From: Lactarius indigo
Lineage: Eukaryota; Basidiomycota; Agaricomycetes; Russulales; Russulaceae
Reading direction: 5' to 3'
NCBI GenBank assembly: GCA_025766275.1
Contig: JAFKAC010000039.1
Location: 186,001-250,000 of the forward strand
Length of the DNA: 64,000 nucleotides
In this document: in pieces, positions 20,938 to 31,146 of the stretch
Layout of the letters: each line of letters begins with the position of its first letter
Position numbering within the stretch: the stretch's first letter is position 1
Made by a program: the position numbers and the translations under genes
The notes under the pieces: generated by a model
What the model was told of the DNA's origin: nothing
Databases searched by the model: none
What the model saw: only the letters and a program-made list of their open reading frames with translations

Positions 20938-22629
20938 GTGGCTAGCATCAGTGTCACCTTTGAATCAGAAAACGATTGGACCCCAGTCACAACCAGAACA
21001 CAAGACGACCTCCCACACCATGTTAAAAGCAGTCAACTAGGAAGAGGAGCTCGTTGGGCCACAACATCAGGCAGACCACCTTGTTACAAGTGCCTCATCA
21101 AAGGCGAACTCAGACCAGTGGAATTCATCAACAACAACTGGTACATCCTCCGATACTTTCAGAACACATACCATACCAGAGCCATAAACATCACACCACA
21201 CAGATTTGCTGAAGGACTAGGCTGGTGGAACGAAGAAGACAAACAGAACCCAGAAACGCCCACACAACAATCATCCTCAGCACCAAGAAACACTAGGGGA
21301 GCGTACGGACTACAACAAGACTCATCATCAGAAGAACCCAGCTCAGACGAAGCGGAATCACACTCAGAACTATCCCACTCCTCAGAACACCGCCTAAACA
21401 TCACAGTACCCACACAAGCTTCGTCACAAGCCAGCCCCACTATCCCTATCTGGATAGAACCATCCCCAGCGGAAGAAGGATTCCCAGCCCCACTACCACC
21501 AATCAGATTGCCCTCCCCAGTCGAACCACCCCAGATCCCCATCACACCACAGCCAACACTTATCATGTCAGCCATAAACACCACAGGCACTGGCACAGGT
21601 ACCGGCTCAAGCACCGGAACAGGAGGAACACCAACAACGAGCTCAGGAGGACTCAAAGGAGCACCCCCTACTCCGTTCACCGGAGATAGAACAGAGAGTG
21701 GTCAGTTCAAAAGAGAACTACTACAATACATCAAGTTAAACAGTGAAAATGAACTCATCAAAGAACCTTATGCACGGGTACTATTCGCCCTTACAATGTT
21801 CAAAGGACCCGGTGTACAGCTGTGGGTCAACCAAACCGAAGATGACATGGAAGCGGCACTAGCAGACCCCACCAAAGCCCTCACCAAAAACAGCAAAGAC
21901 CTTTGGGATGGTTTTCTCGACACCTTCGACAGAGACTGGACTGACACTCTAAACAAAGAAAGAGCCTATCAGAAGCTCATCAGTTTGACGATGCAGGGTG
22001 GAGCATTGGACAGTTACATCCTCAACTTTGAACACCTTGCAGGAATAGCAGGATGGGCAAGAGATGCCCCTGGAACGGTGGAATTCTTCAAAAGAGGACT
22101 ACCCACAGGACTGTATCGTGCTTGCCTTATGCGAACCACCATCCCAAACACCATGGACGAGTGGCAAACCACTGCCAGAGCAGAACACCAACGCTGGAAG
22201 CTGCTAAAAGCCAGACCAGGGAATAGAAACCCAGGGCCAACCCAGAATGTCCACCAAGGACAACCAAAGCAAGACCCAAATGCGATGGATGTAGATGCCA
22301 CCACCTCCACCCCCTTTAAGAAGCTTACCGAAGAAGAAAAGAAAGCCCTCATGAAAGAAGGATGCTGCTTCAAATGCAGACAGCAAGGACACATGGCTAG
22401 GAACTGTCAACGACAAAACACCACCAACCAAACCAAAGCCAGAGCCACAGACACCCAAGAAGCGGACACTGCACCCCCATACACCCCAGAAGTAAGCACC
22501 TCATCGGTGGCTGCTACCACAACCGAAGATAAAGTCCGACAAGCCCATGCACTCGTCCAAGGCATGACTGAGGATGAAAAGAGACGCTACTATGCCTTAG
22601 ATCAGGATTTTTGCGATGCCGACCTGTGA
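20938..22629 (+). CDS. Element H Gag
   Basis: This is an open frame of about 563 codons, the only fully open gag in the window apart from the core of C. It has an N-terminal module ending near residue 110, a Ser/Glu-rich spacer, a Thr-Gly repeat (TGTGTGTG), the gag core (GVQLWVNQ, DLWDGFLDTF), an NAMDVDA motif and one CCHC knuckle (CFKCRQQGHMARNC). The frame opens after a TGA at 20875-20877 and has no ATG near its beginning. The position aligned with the ATG of B is GTG (20938), and the first in-frame ATG visible lies about 630 nt further on. It would form virus-like particles and bind element RNA. Confidence 0.75.
   Translation: MASISVTFESENDWTPVTTRTQDDLPHHVKSSQLGRGARWATTSGRPPCYKCLIKGELRPVEFINNNWYILRYFQNTYHTRAINITPHRFAEGLGWWNEEDKQNPETPTQQSSSAPRNTRGAYGLQQDSSSEEPSSDEAESHSELSHSSEHRLNITVPTQASSQASPTIPIWIEPSPAEEGFPAPLPPIRLPSPVEPPQIPITPQPTLIMSAINTTGTGTGTGSSTGTGGTPTTSSGGLKGAPPTPFTGDRTESGQFKRELLQYIKLNSENELIKEPYARVLFALTMFKGPGVQLWVNQTEDDMEAALADPTKALTKNSKDLWDGFLDTFDRDWTDTLNKERAYQKLISLTMQGGALDSYILNFEHLAGIAGWARDAPGTVEFFKRGLPTGLYRACLMRTTIPNTMDEWQTTARAEHQRWKLLKARPGNRNPGPTQNVHQGQPKQDPNAMDVDATTSTPFKKLTEEEKKALMKEGCCFKCRQQGHMARNCQRQNTTNQTKARATDTQEADTAPPYTPEVSTSSVAATTTEDKVRQAHALVQGMTEDEKRRYYALDQDFCDADL
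22605..22611 (+). promoter_or_regulatory. Candidate -1 frameshift site of element H
   Basis: The gag frame reads CAG GAT TTT TGC ... TGA, giving the heptamer G GAT TTT eighteen nucleotides before the stop. The protease frame is open in the -1 phase across it. Element E has the same heptamer at 47790-47796. Confidence 0.7.
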
Positions 22630-23126
22630 GAACTGACAGGGAGGCCAATTCAATGTATAGTGTTCGCGATAGTGCTATGACAATCAAAGTCCTCGTTCGC
22701 CTTTACTACAAAGAAGCTCACATAAATGTGCTGCTGGACAGTGGTGCAACAGACAACCTAATCAACCAAAACCTAATCCAAAAACTTGGGCTAGGAACCA
22801 CTCCTTTGAAACCACCCAGATTGGTCCGAAATGTAGATGGATCGCTAAACAAAGATGGCACCATGATGGAAACATGCCAGTTATGGATAAAAAGAGGAGA
22901 AGAAGAAACTCCTTTCCAGTTTTTTGTAACCAGCCTAGGAGAAGATAGAATGATCTTCGGATACCCCTGGTTTGAACACGAAAACCCAGACATAGACTGG
23001 AAAAAACAAGAGCTGAAAGGAGAAGCAGTCACCATCCTGACAGGAGGGTACCGCTTCCAAAGAAAGCGACACCAAGAAGCAAAAGCGGCAGCAACCAAAA
23101 CAACCTTTGACCCAGTAAAAGAAACC
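22612..23126 (+). pseudogene. Element H pol, protease fragment
   Basis: The -1 frame encodes a retropepsin with LLDSGATDN, the flap region (VRNVDGS) and the IFGYPWFE motif. It stops at 23126, where the C-family LTR begins. The remaining frame is open, so the break is structural and not due to point mutations. Confidence 0.85.
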
Positions 23127-23902
23127 TGTAGTGGTATGACTTATCGCGACAACTAGACCAAGCAAAGTGTAAGTGAACTGACATGGTACACACTCAAGCC
23201 TAGCGCGGAGACAAGTCACGCGCCGAACGTACAGGCACAGCGGAGAGTAGGCACACGTGAGGACTTTATACAAGTCCAAAGGTCAGGTGATCATGCTGTG
23301 GCACGCTGAGTGGAGAACCAAGAGGACAAGTTAATATTGGCGAGGTGAGGGAAGTACAAGGGATGATACGCACCTGAGTGGAGAACCAAGAGGACAAGTT
23401 GGTTCCACTCAGGACGCTACATGCGGGTCTATATACTATGCTGCGGCTGAGTTCGAATTACTATAGAACCTTGTTACTAAAGGTATGTGTAATAGTAATG
23501 AGTCAGACGCTGACGCGTCGTGTCTAATAATAGCGTTATCTATTGTGCTGACTGATGCACAGTCATTAACGCTGACAGAACAATGACGTGTCCTTATCTA
23601 TGAGTCACAACCCTATAACAACGTGGTCTAGAACTATCTAGAATGTTCCCTGCTTATCGTCCAATGAGAAACTACTATACTAATGAGGAAAGTGATCCAA
23701 AAGAGGTAACATCCGATAAGGAAATTACTATCCCAGGGTCACGTGCTTGTGGGTGCACATGTTGGCATCACGTGACTAACCATCTTATCATATCTAATGA
23801 TAAGGACTTGGATGTTTGAGCTCAACGTTGGAGTCTCATATCTTCACCGAATAAATCCGTAAAAATACAGAAAAATAAGGCGAAAATAGAGCGTCCGTGA
23901 CA
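23127..23902 (-). mobile_element. 3' LTR of element C
   Basis: On the minus strand it begins TGTCACGGACG at 23902 and ends ACCACTACA at 23127. It is preceded on that strand by the polypurine tract (complement of 23903-23916, AAGGAGGGGGGTGA). Confidence 0.95.
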
Positions 23903-23914
23903 TCACCCCCCTCC

Positions 23915-26900
23915 TTAAGGGTCGACGTCTGCGTTGGCCAATGTATCCACATGATGAGCTTGCCAAGGCAAGGACGCGTAAATGAGAGCCACTATTTTTC
24001 TAGGCGCGCCCGGGTTTGAGGAATGGAATTCCTTAACCGCATCAGGGGCATGCGCTAGATTCTTAGCCGGTTCCCAAGTGTCCTCACCCTCACCATATCC
24101 TTTCCAACGGACGAGGTATTTAAGAGTACGACCAAAGAGTTTTGAGTCTCTTATATGGTCAACTTCATACTCTTCTTCTCCTTCGACCGTTACTGGATCG
24201 GGTGGTGGAGGTGTCAGCCCATTGACTTCGTTTCCTTTGTAAGGGGAGAGACGGTCTACATGAAATACATCATGGATCCGTAATGCAGGGGGTAATGCAA
24301 GCTTGTAGTCGACGTCACTTATGACTTTAGTGACTTCAAATGGGCCTAATTGCTTAGGTCTCAGTTTGGACGACTGCTGATGTATCTTTATCTGTTTAGC
24401 TTGCAACCAGACTTTATCCCCGACGTTGAAGGAGTATGGCTTAGTCCTTTGTTCAACGTCTGTCTGCATTCGCCTTTTACTTAGGCGTAGAGCCGCCTCT
24501 GCATCCTTGCGAGCGGAAACTAAGTGCTGAAGGTGCTTGTCGAGCAGTGGAATACCTGTAGGCCTACCAGCAGGAATAGTGAAGTCAGGCGTAAAACCGT
24601 ATAGTAGCTCAAAGGGGGTATGACCCGTGGCTGAGTTGAGTCTACTATTGACTACGAATTCTGCGGTCGGGAGCAGATCTGCCCAATCATCCTGTCTCTT
24701 ACTAATGAACATGCGCAAGTATATCTCAACTTCTTGATTTTTGCACTCGACCTGTCCATTAGCTTGAGGGTGATAGGCTGTGGTAAGACCTGCGTCTATT
24801 CCAAGTCACTTATAGAGGGCACGCATACTTCGCGCTGCAAATTGGGGTCCCCTGTCGCTTATGACTTTGCTAGGGATCCCATGCAGAGGGAAGATTTGCT
24901 CGAAGTAAATGGATGCCACCCCATCAGCCGTAATCTGAGAAGTCACGGGGAACAGATGAATCTGCTTTGTATAATGATCTACGACGTTTAAGATCATATC
25001 TTTCCCACGTGACATAGGCAGTGGACCGATTAGATCGATCCCAACTATCTGCCAAGGTCCCTCAGGTACTTCTTGCGGCTGAATGGTTGCTTTGGGGTGC
25101 AGATCTTTGCGATAACGTTGGCATCGATTGCATCCTTCTACATATGAGGCAATAAAGCCTGACATGCGTGGCCACCAATAGTAGCGACTAACGAGCTCTA
25201 TAGTTCCATTTTTTCCAGGGTGTCCGGTAGTGACCGAGTCGTGGCAAGACTTTACCACATCTCTACAGAGGGCACGATCATTTGGGACATATAATTTACC
25301 CCGGTGGTAAATGAAACCGTCTTCTTCTTCCCACATTAAGACACCATTGGTGAGAGCCTTAGGAGCAGTCTTAGATATACTTTTAAGACCCTCTATGACT
25401 TCGGCTTCTCTAATGGATGCGAGTTTAATGCGACTCCCTAGGGAGTCTATTTCGGGGATGAAGTGCGCTTTAGCAGCAGTGAGGAAGTGCTCAGGTTTTA
25501 ATACCTGGACCTGGCGGTTATCTTCGGAGTCTCGGACTTGGTCTCGTGAGAAACGACTTAATGCATCGGCTTGCATAGATTCTCCTTTTTTATAAGTGAT
25601 TTTGAAGGCGAACCGACTTAAGAATAAGGCCCATCGAGCTTGGCGCCTATTTAAGTCTTTCATGGTTGCCCACCATTCCATGTTCTTATGGTCGGTGATC
25701 ACTTCAAAAGAGATGCCTTCGAGGAAATGTCTCCAATCTTCTAAGGCGCGGATTAAGCCGAGCATTTCTCTGTCGTATATCTCGTAATTGCGTTCTTCTT
25801 TGCTCATAGACTGTGAGCGGTACGCAATGGGGTGCCAGAGACCATCTGGGTACTTCTGAGTTAAAATACCGCCGGTAGCAAATCCCGAAGCATCTACCTC
25901 GACTCTAGTTGGGAGGTTCGGATCGTAGACCTTAAGAATAGGTTCTTGTACGAAACGTTCCTTCAACAAGTCAAAGGCTCTCTGCTGTTCAGACTGCCAT
26001 ATCCAAGGAGTGTCTTTCTTAGTAAGGTCATGAAGGGGTCGGGCAATAGCCGCGAAGTCCCTGATGAACCTTCTATAGAAATTGGCGAACCCGATAAATG
26101 CTCTTACTTCTTTGAGCGTAGTCGGGGTCGGCCACTCCTTTACTGCAGAGACCTTGCCAGGGTCCATCTGCACTTCTCCGGGACGGATAATCATCCTGAG
26201 GTACTCCATTTCTTGCTTCTCAAAATCGCACTTCTCAGGTTTGAGATAGAGGTCGTATTGCTCTAACCGTGTTAGCACCTCGCGTACTATCTTTCGATGG
26301 TGCTTAAGGTTATTGCTATGGATGAGAATATCATCCATATATACGGCGACCTCTCCTTGTGCGATGAGATCAGCAAAGACGGCGTTCATTAAGGCTTGGA
26401 AGGTGGCGGGGCTATTAGTCATGCCGAAGTACATGACTTTTGGCTCGTATAGACCCCTATTGGTGACAATGGCACCTTTCCATTCATCGCCTTCTTTGAT
26501 GCGGATATTATGATATCCCCATCAAACGTCGAATTTAGTGAAGTACTGAGCTCCCTTAAGCCTATTAATAATGTCAGCAGCAAGTGGAAGTGGATATCGG
26601 TTCTTAATGGTTATTTTATTAAGACGCCGATAGTCTTGGACCAGACGGAGCTTGCCGTCCTTTTTCTTTATGAAGAACACTGGGGATGCCATAGGTGACT
26701 TAGATGGCACTAAATATCCTTTCCCTATGTGTTCGTCTAAGAATTTGTCCAGTTCCACTTGCTCACTGGGTGACATGGGGTACGTCTTGACCTTCCAGTG
26801 CTTGACTGCATCTGGTTCGAGGTCTATAGCGTGGTCCCAGGGCTGATGCTCAGGGAGTCTCTGGGATTCTTCCTCAGAGAAAACTTTTGCGAAGTCGCGA

Positions 26901-27808
26901 TAGTGTTCAGGGACCATTTCTTCGAAGGTTTTCTTAGGTTTGGAGGTTATCGCTTTCTCGGCAATCTGCTGAGAGTACGTGAAACCGGCCAAACAGAAAA
27001 CTTCGTCAGAAACCGTGTCCAACACTTTCTCCGCAAGGAGACGGCGGCGTTCCATACGGTTTGCCATAATGCGCGTCACCTCTATCTCCATCTCCGGTGC
27101 AGCTATTTCAGCGCTGGAGTTGAGACGCATAGTGCCTTCCTGCCAATTTATGTGTGGGTTCCAATGTCTAAGCCAGGGCAATCCCAATATAACTCATTCT
27201 GGGCCTAGTGAAGTGACCATAAAATTGAACTTTTCTGCACTAGGGCCAACTTTGAGAACGAGTGTTACTTTATGGGTGATACTGCCGGCTTCGTTGAGCA
27301 TCCCGTCTATGTTATAGAGGGTGATGGGATGCTCTAGTGGAACTTGCAACATCTTGTGGCGGTCAGCGTACTTTTTGTCCAGGAACAACGAAGTTGCTCC
27401 GGAATCTACCATGGCTGCTACTTTTACAGTACGATGACGTCCTTGTAATTCAACAGAAATATGAAAATGAGATCTGCTGTCTTTTGTTTCGGGAATTATA
27501 CATGAAGAAAGCGCTGCATCAGAAATCATCACTTGCGGCGCTGCTACAAATTGTGGAGCAATCGGAACACTAATACTATTGTTCATCTCCGAGGCAGATG
27601 TAGATGTAGAATCAGAACAGGAAGCCGAGACATCACTACTATCGACTTTACAGGCAGAAACAGAATGGTACGTAGGAATTACACATTGGTCCGAGTCCGA
27701 AACGAGGTGAGATCATAGGCATATCTTACAACTACACGAGGCCGAGTCAACCGTATCTGTTTTACAGGGGGAGTCCGCAGCTATGACTACCCCTGGATCT
27801 AAAAAGCC
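23915..27808 (-). pseudogene. Element C pol (PR-RT-RH-IN-chromodomain)
   Basis: One frame spans the protease (MVDSGATSLF), RT (VYMDDILIH), RNase H (TDHKNMEWW), the integrase zinc module (HDS...CNRCQ), catalytic core (GIDLIGPLP, SDRGPQFA) and chromodomain (YLVRWKGYGEGEDTWEP), ending naturally in TAA at 23915. Four in-frame TGA codons interrupt it: in the leader near 27694, and at about 27194, 26522 and 24806, the last three clearly at arginine positions (GPE-VILG, FDV-WGY, LYK-LGI). The GC-rich overlap with gag carries G GCT TTT. No other lesion is visible, so few changes separate it from an active copy. Confidence 0.9.
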
Positions 27809-29025
27809 GCCTTAAGAGCGTTGATTTGCTCTTGTTGGGCCGTGAGCGCCGCCAATAACTTTGCCACGTCTGCCTGGGACATATTGGCTTTGGGCGGTGC
27901 GGGAGTACTTGATTGGGCGGTGGAAGCCACCGACTGACTGGAGGAAGGTTGGGAGGGGGTCTCCTCACTACTGGCCGCAGCTTTCGCTTTGGCAGGTTTC
28001 CCCATAAATTTGAGCATGCAGACGGGTGCCCTATGTCCGACCTTTTGACAATGGTGGCACATGTCGTGTTCGTGGTTTCCATCCTTCTTTGAGTGGTCCT
28101 TAGACCCACACCCGTAACACTTGCCTTGCATGTGTTTTTGATAGTCTTGCCTGGTCTTTCCGCCAGATGCGGGCTTGCTCGTGCCGGATCCCTGCTGGCG
28201 TGATGCGTCAACCTGCATCGCATCTGGATCGGATGGCTTGCCTGCGGGCAAGATTGACTGGCTGGACGAACCGCCCTTCTTCTCCGAGTCCCTCTGTCTA
28301 AGTTGCTGATCTAGCGACTGTGAGACCTGCTTGAGGTCGTCGAAGTCGACGTGGGCCTTGTCCGTCAAGGCGAGAGCATCTTTTACGCGGTCCGAAAGAC
28401 CGTCGTAGAAGCGGGTGCGGAGGTCTGCTTTAGACCATCCAGTCTGTCCAGAGTACTGTTCGAACACGGATCGGTACTCTGCAACCGATCCGCCGCCCTG
28501 TTTTGTCTTCTTCAGCTGCTCCCTCGCTGTTTCTGTAGTGTCGAGGGGCGAGAACTGCCGGTTAAACTCTTTGACGAATTCGTCCCAAGAGCTCCCGAAC
28601 GGAATGTTATTTGACTGAAGTTGTTCGAGATAGGGGAGAGCCCATGACTTGGCTTCCCCTTCCATGAGGTTAAGAACCGCCATAATCCAGCGGTCTTCTG
28701 CCCGGAAGTACATGCCCTGGGCCGGGTCCCAGGTATTCATAGCGTCCTGCTGTGAGCCTGCCCAATTGTGGAAGGCTGCAAGGAAGTGACGGGCATCTGT
28801 AGAGTTGCCTTTCCCATCCCAGGCTTTGGGACGGGCCACTACTTCCTTGTGTTTAGGGCTGGGCTTGGCCGCGGTTGCTGAAACCTGTGCGGTCAAGTCC
28901 GTGACCTTTTGTGTAAGTATGCCGACTACTTGGCCTAGATCACTTATGAGGCGCAAGCAGTCGTTGAGAGTTGGGGGCGGAGCAGGAGCTGTTGGTGTGG
29001 GGGGAGCGGCGGCGGCGGCGGACAT
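27799..29025 (-). CDS. Element C Gag, core and nucleocapsid
   Basis: An ATG at 29025 opens 408 codons: an Ala/Pro-rich start, a coiled-coil segment (LGQVVGILTQKV), the gag core (DRWIMAVLNLMEGEAKSW, WDEFVKEFNRQF), a basic Ser-rich spacer, two CysHis motifs (CYGCGSKDHSKKDG, degenerate, and CHHCQKVGHRAPVC, canonical CCHC) and a C-terminal helix. The frame is open upstream to about 29275 without an ATG and also looks coding there (KEEKEWIKNFDNWDDFDEDEQ), so this ATG may not be the true start. The start of pol overlaps in the -1 frame. Confidence 0.8.
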   Translation of the reverse strand: MSAAAAAPPTPTAPAPPPTLNDCLRLISDLGQVVGILTQKVTDLTAQVSATAAKPSPKHKEVVARPKAWDGKGNSTDARHFLAAFHNWAGSQQDAMNTWDPAQGMYFRAEDRWIMAVLNLMEGEAKSWALPYLEQLQSNNIPFGSSWDEFVKEFNRQFSPLDTTETAREQLKKTKQGGGSVAEYRSVFEQYSGQTGWSKADLRTRFYDGLSDRVKDALALTDKAHVDFDDLKQVSQSLDQQLRQRDSEKKGGSSSQSILPAGKPSDPDAMQVDASRQQGSGTSKPASGGKTRQDYQKHMQGKCYGCGSKDHSKKDGNHEHDMCHHCQKVGHRAPVCMLKFMGKPAKAKAAASSEETPSQPSSSQSVASTAQSSTPAPPKANMSQADVAKLLAALTAQQEQINALKAAF

Positions 29026-29165
29026 CTTATCTAATTCGTCTTGTCTCTTTCTTTCCTCGTACTTTTTGATCGACTCCCGTCTGTCTTTGATAAGGCGAAG
29101 CTGTTCGTCTTCGTCGAAGTCGTCCCAGTTGTCGAAGTTCTTGATCCACTCTTTTTCTTCTTTAG

Positions 29166-29757
29166 AGAGGATCGTTCTGTACTTGGACGTTACTCCCGTG
29201 GGATACTGAGCTTGTGCCTGAGCTGCTCTCTGTTTCCCTTTGGGAGCTATCGTGGGAGTGGACGGATGGGGGAGGAGAAAGTTCGGGGACTAATGCTGCC
29301 GCAAAGGCGATCAGGTGAGGGACGGTGAAGGGGGTGCCGGCAACAAGGCCAAATGCTCCGTGGAGTTCTAGAAGGGCGTAACGAAAATCTCTGTCGTAAT
29401 AGATGGCGCGGACGTATGCTTCCGCGTCGTTCTGGGGTACGCCTTCTAGAGAGAACCTGTAGTGGACTTCTTCTCCAGCAAAGATTTCTTGTTGATAAAC
29501 TACAGGGGGTTCTTGGGGGTCGTCAACGAGTGTCTCGTTGGAGGAGGAGTGCGCCGAGTGGTAAGAGTGCTCCGAGACTACTGTCGGAGTAGGAGATGCA
29601 AAACAGGGTGAAGGGATTGGATTGGTGGATGATCGATCTGCTCCCTGTACGTGTAGCGATGCCGAAGCAGAGGCTAAATTTGGAGTGAAATATGAACGTG
29701 GGGGTGACGGGGGCGCTGGGACAGGGAGAACTGTTTCCTGTCTCCTCCGAAAGATAT
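29166..29757 (-). pseudogene. Element C Gag N-terminal part in another frame
   Basis: On the minus strand a frame opens after a TGA at about 29758 and runs to a TAA near 29166. It encodes a Pro/Ser-rich start and a conserved-looking block (FAGEEVHYRFSLEGVP, YYDRDFRYALLELHGAFG). It overlaps the frame of the gag core by about 110 nt and lies one nucleotide out of phase (+1 shift needed). Either a single indel broke gag here or the two parts are joined by recoding. I recognise the block as a gag N-terminus by context only. Confidence 0.55.
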
Positions 29758-30357
29758 GTCAAAGACGTTGACGGACGTTCGCAAATATGCAAGGCAGTTT
29801 GGAAAAATGGAAGGTGGTATAATGTGACGACGTGTTACGACAACCGCGGAACGCTAAGTTGAAGGTGATTGGAGAGTCCGATCAAGCAAGACCAATACAC
29901 AGTGGTGTTTCACACTGCGCGAGGCTGCGGCGATAACGGAACACTCAGGAATGGGGTAAGGGGGTTTGTGCAAGAACACAAGGCTGTCTGCCGCAGTCTC
30001 CTCGACCTATTGGCTGCCTCTCACGCCAAAGCGCTCTCAAACTTTTCTGTTTACTTCGCGTACAGCTGTCGCAGGCTAGGCCTGGCAGGCTTCTCTTCCA
30101 CTTGCAGCTTATCTGGCGTGGTGACCAGTTCTGCAAGCAGTACCCAAACGTTCTACTGATGACCAGATAGAACGCCTATAGGCAAGCACAATCTATGCCG
30201 ACTTTACAGACAATAGAGTTGTACCAAGATAGCGCAGATTCTGCGTACGAAGGTCCACAGGCAAAGAGTGAGGTGTGTGACACAACAGACTTGTGGTCGT
30301 CAACCACCTAAAAGGGAAATAGAAAACGCCGGTAAGAATAAAGGGGCGTGTGAAGAA
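29758..30357 (-). other. Leader of element C
   Basis: About 600 nt lie between the primer-binding site and the first gag-like frame. Short frames on both strands show no recognised domain. A long leader is unusual beside elements B, D, E and K, where gag starts within 25 nt of the LTR. Confidence 0.5.
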
Positions 30358-30358
30358 G

Positions 30359-30370
30359 AACTTGTCCTAA
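30359..30370 (-). promoter_or_regulatory. Primer-binding site of element C
   Basis: After the 5' LTR the minus strand reads TTAGGACAAGTT. AGGACAAGTT is the reverse complement of AACTTGTCCT inside the LTR (complement of 30635-30644), 35 nt past the TATATA box (30674-30679). The match is 10 nt, one shorter than in the other families. Confidence 0.7.
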
Positions 30371-31146
30371 TGTAGTGGTATGACTTATCGCGACAACTAG
30401 ACCAAGCAAAGTGTAAGTGAACTGACACGGTACACACTCAAGCCTAGCGCGGAGACAAGTCACGCGCCGAACGTACAGGCACAGCGGAGAGTAGGCACAC
30501 GTGAGGACTTTATACAAGTCCAAAGGTCAGGTGATCACGCTGTGGCACGCTGAGTGGAGAACCAAGAGGACAAGTTAATATTGGCGAGGTGAGGGAAGTA
30601 CAAGGGATGATACGCACCTGAGTGGAGAACCAAGAGGACAAGTTGGTTCCACTCAGGACGCTACATGCGGGTCTATATACTATGCTGCGGCTGAGTTCGA
30701 ATTACTATAGAACCTTGTTACTAAAGGTATGTGTAATAGTAATGAGTCAGACGCTGACGCGTCGTGTCTAATAATAGCGTTATCTATTGTGCTGACTGAT
30801 GCACAGTCATTAACGCTGACAGAACAATGACGTGTCCTTATCTATGAGTCACAACCCTATAACAACGTGGTCTAGAACTATCTAGAATGTTCCCTGCTTA
30901 TCGTCCAATGAGAAACTACTATACTAATGAGGAAAGTGATCCAAAAGAGGTAACATCCGATAAGGAAATTACTATCCCAGGGTCACGTGCTTGTGGGTGC
31001 ACATGTTGGCATCACGTGACTAACCATCTTATCATATCTAATGATAAGGACTTGGATGTTTGAGCTCAACGTTGGAGTCTCATATCTTCACCGAATAAAT
31101 CCGTAAAAATACAGAAAAATAAGGCGAAAATAGAGCGTCCGTGACA
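30371..31146 (-). mobile_element. 5' LTR of element C
   Basis: A 776-bp LTR, nearly identical to 23127-23902. Read on the minus strand: TGTCACGG start, TATATAGACC box, then a hairpin of 13-14 bp (CTGAGTGGAACCAA / TTGGTTCTCCACTCAG) whose loop holds the primer CTTGTCC. Confidence 0.95.

Larger units (their letters stand above)
19369..23126 (+). mobile_element. Element H: Ty3/gypsy, 3' truncated
   Basis: The order is 5' LTR, primer-binding site, leader, gag, then protease in the -1 frame, where the 3' LTR of element C cuts the sequence at 23126. RT and everything downstream are absent from the window. Confidence 0.85.
23127..31146 (-). mobile_element. Element C: complete, young Ty3/gypsy chromovirus
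   Basis: The element is 8020 bp with two 776-bp LTRs that differ at only two positions that I can see (both C/T). It has a primer-binding site, gag, pol with chromodomain and a purine-rich tract. It has no ORF3: pol ends in TAA directly at the polypurine tract. The 5-bp flanks differ (AAACC left, CCGTC right), and the left neighbour is H while the right is D, so this is not a simple insertion. Three solo LTRs of the same family lie elsewhere in the window. Confidence 0.92.

Noticed and set aside
29945..30136. ORF in the leader of element C with a Cys pair (CDSC)
   Set aside because: It is short, without a counterpart in the other elements, and only one Cys pair is present, so no zinc domain can be claimed.
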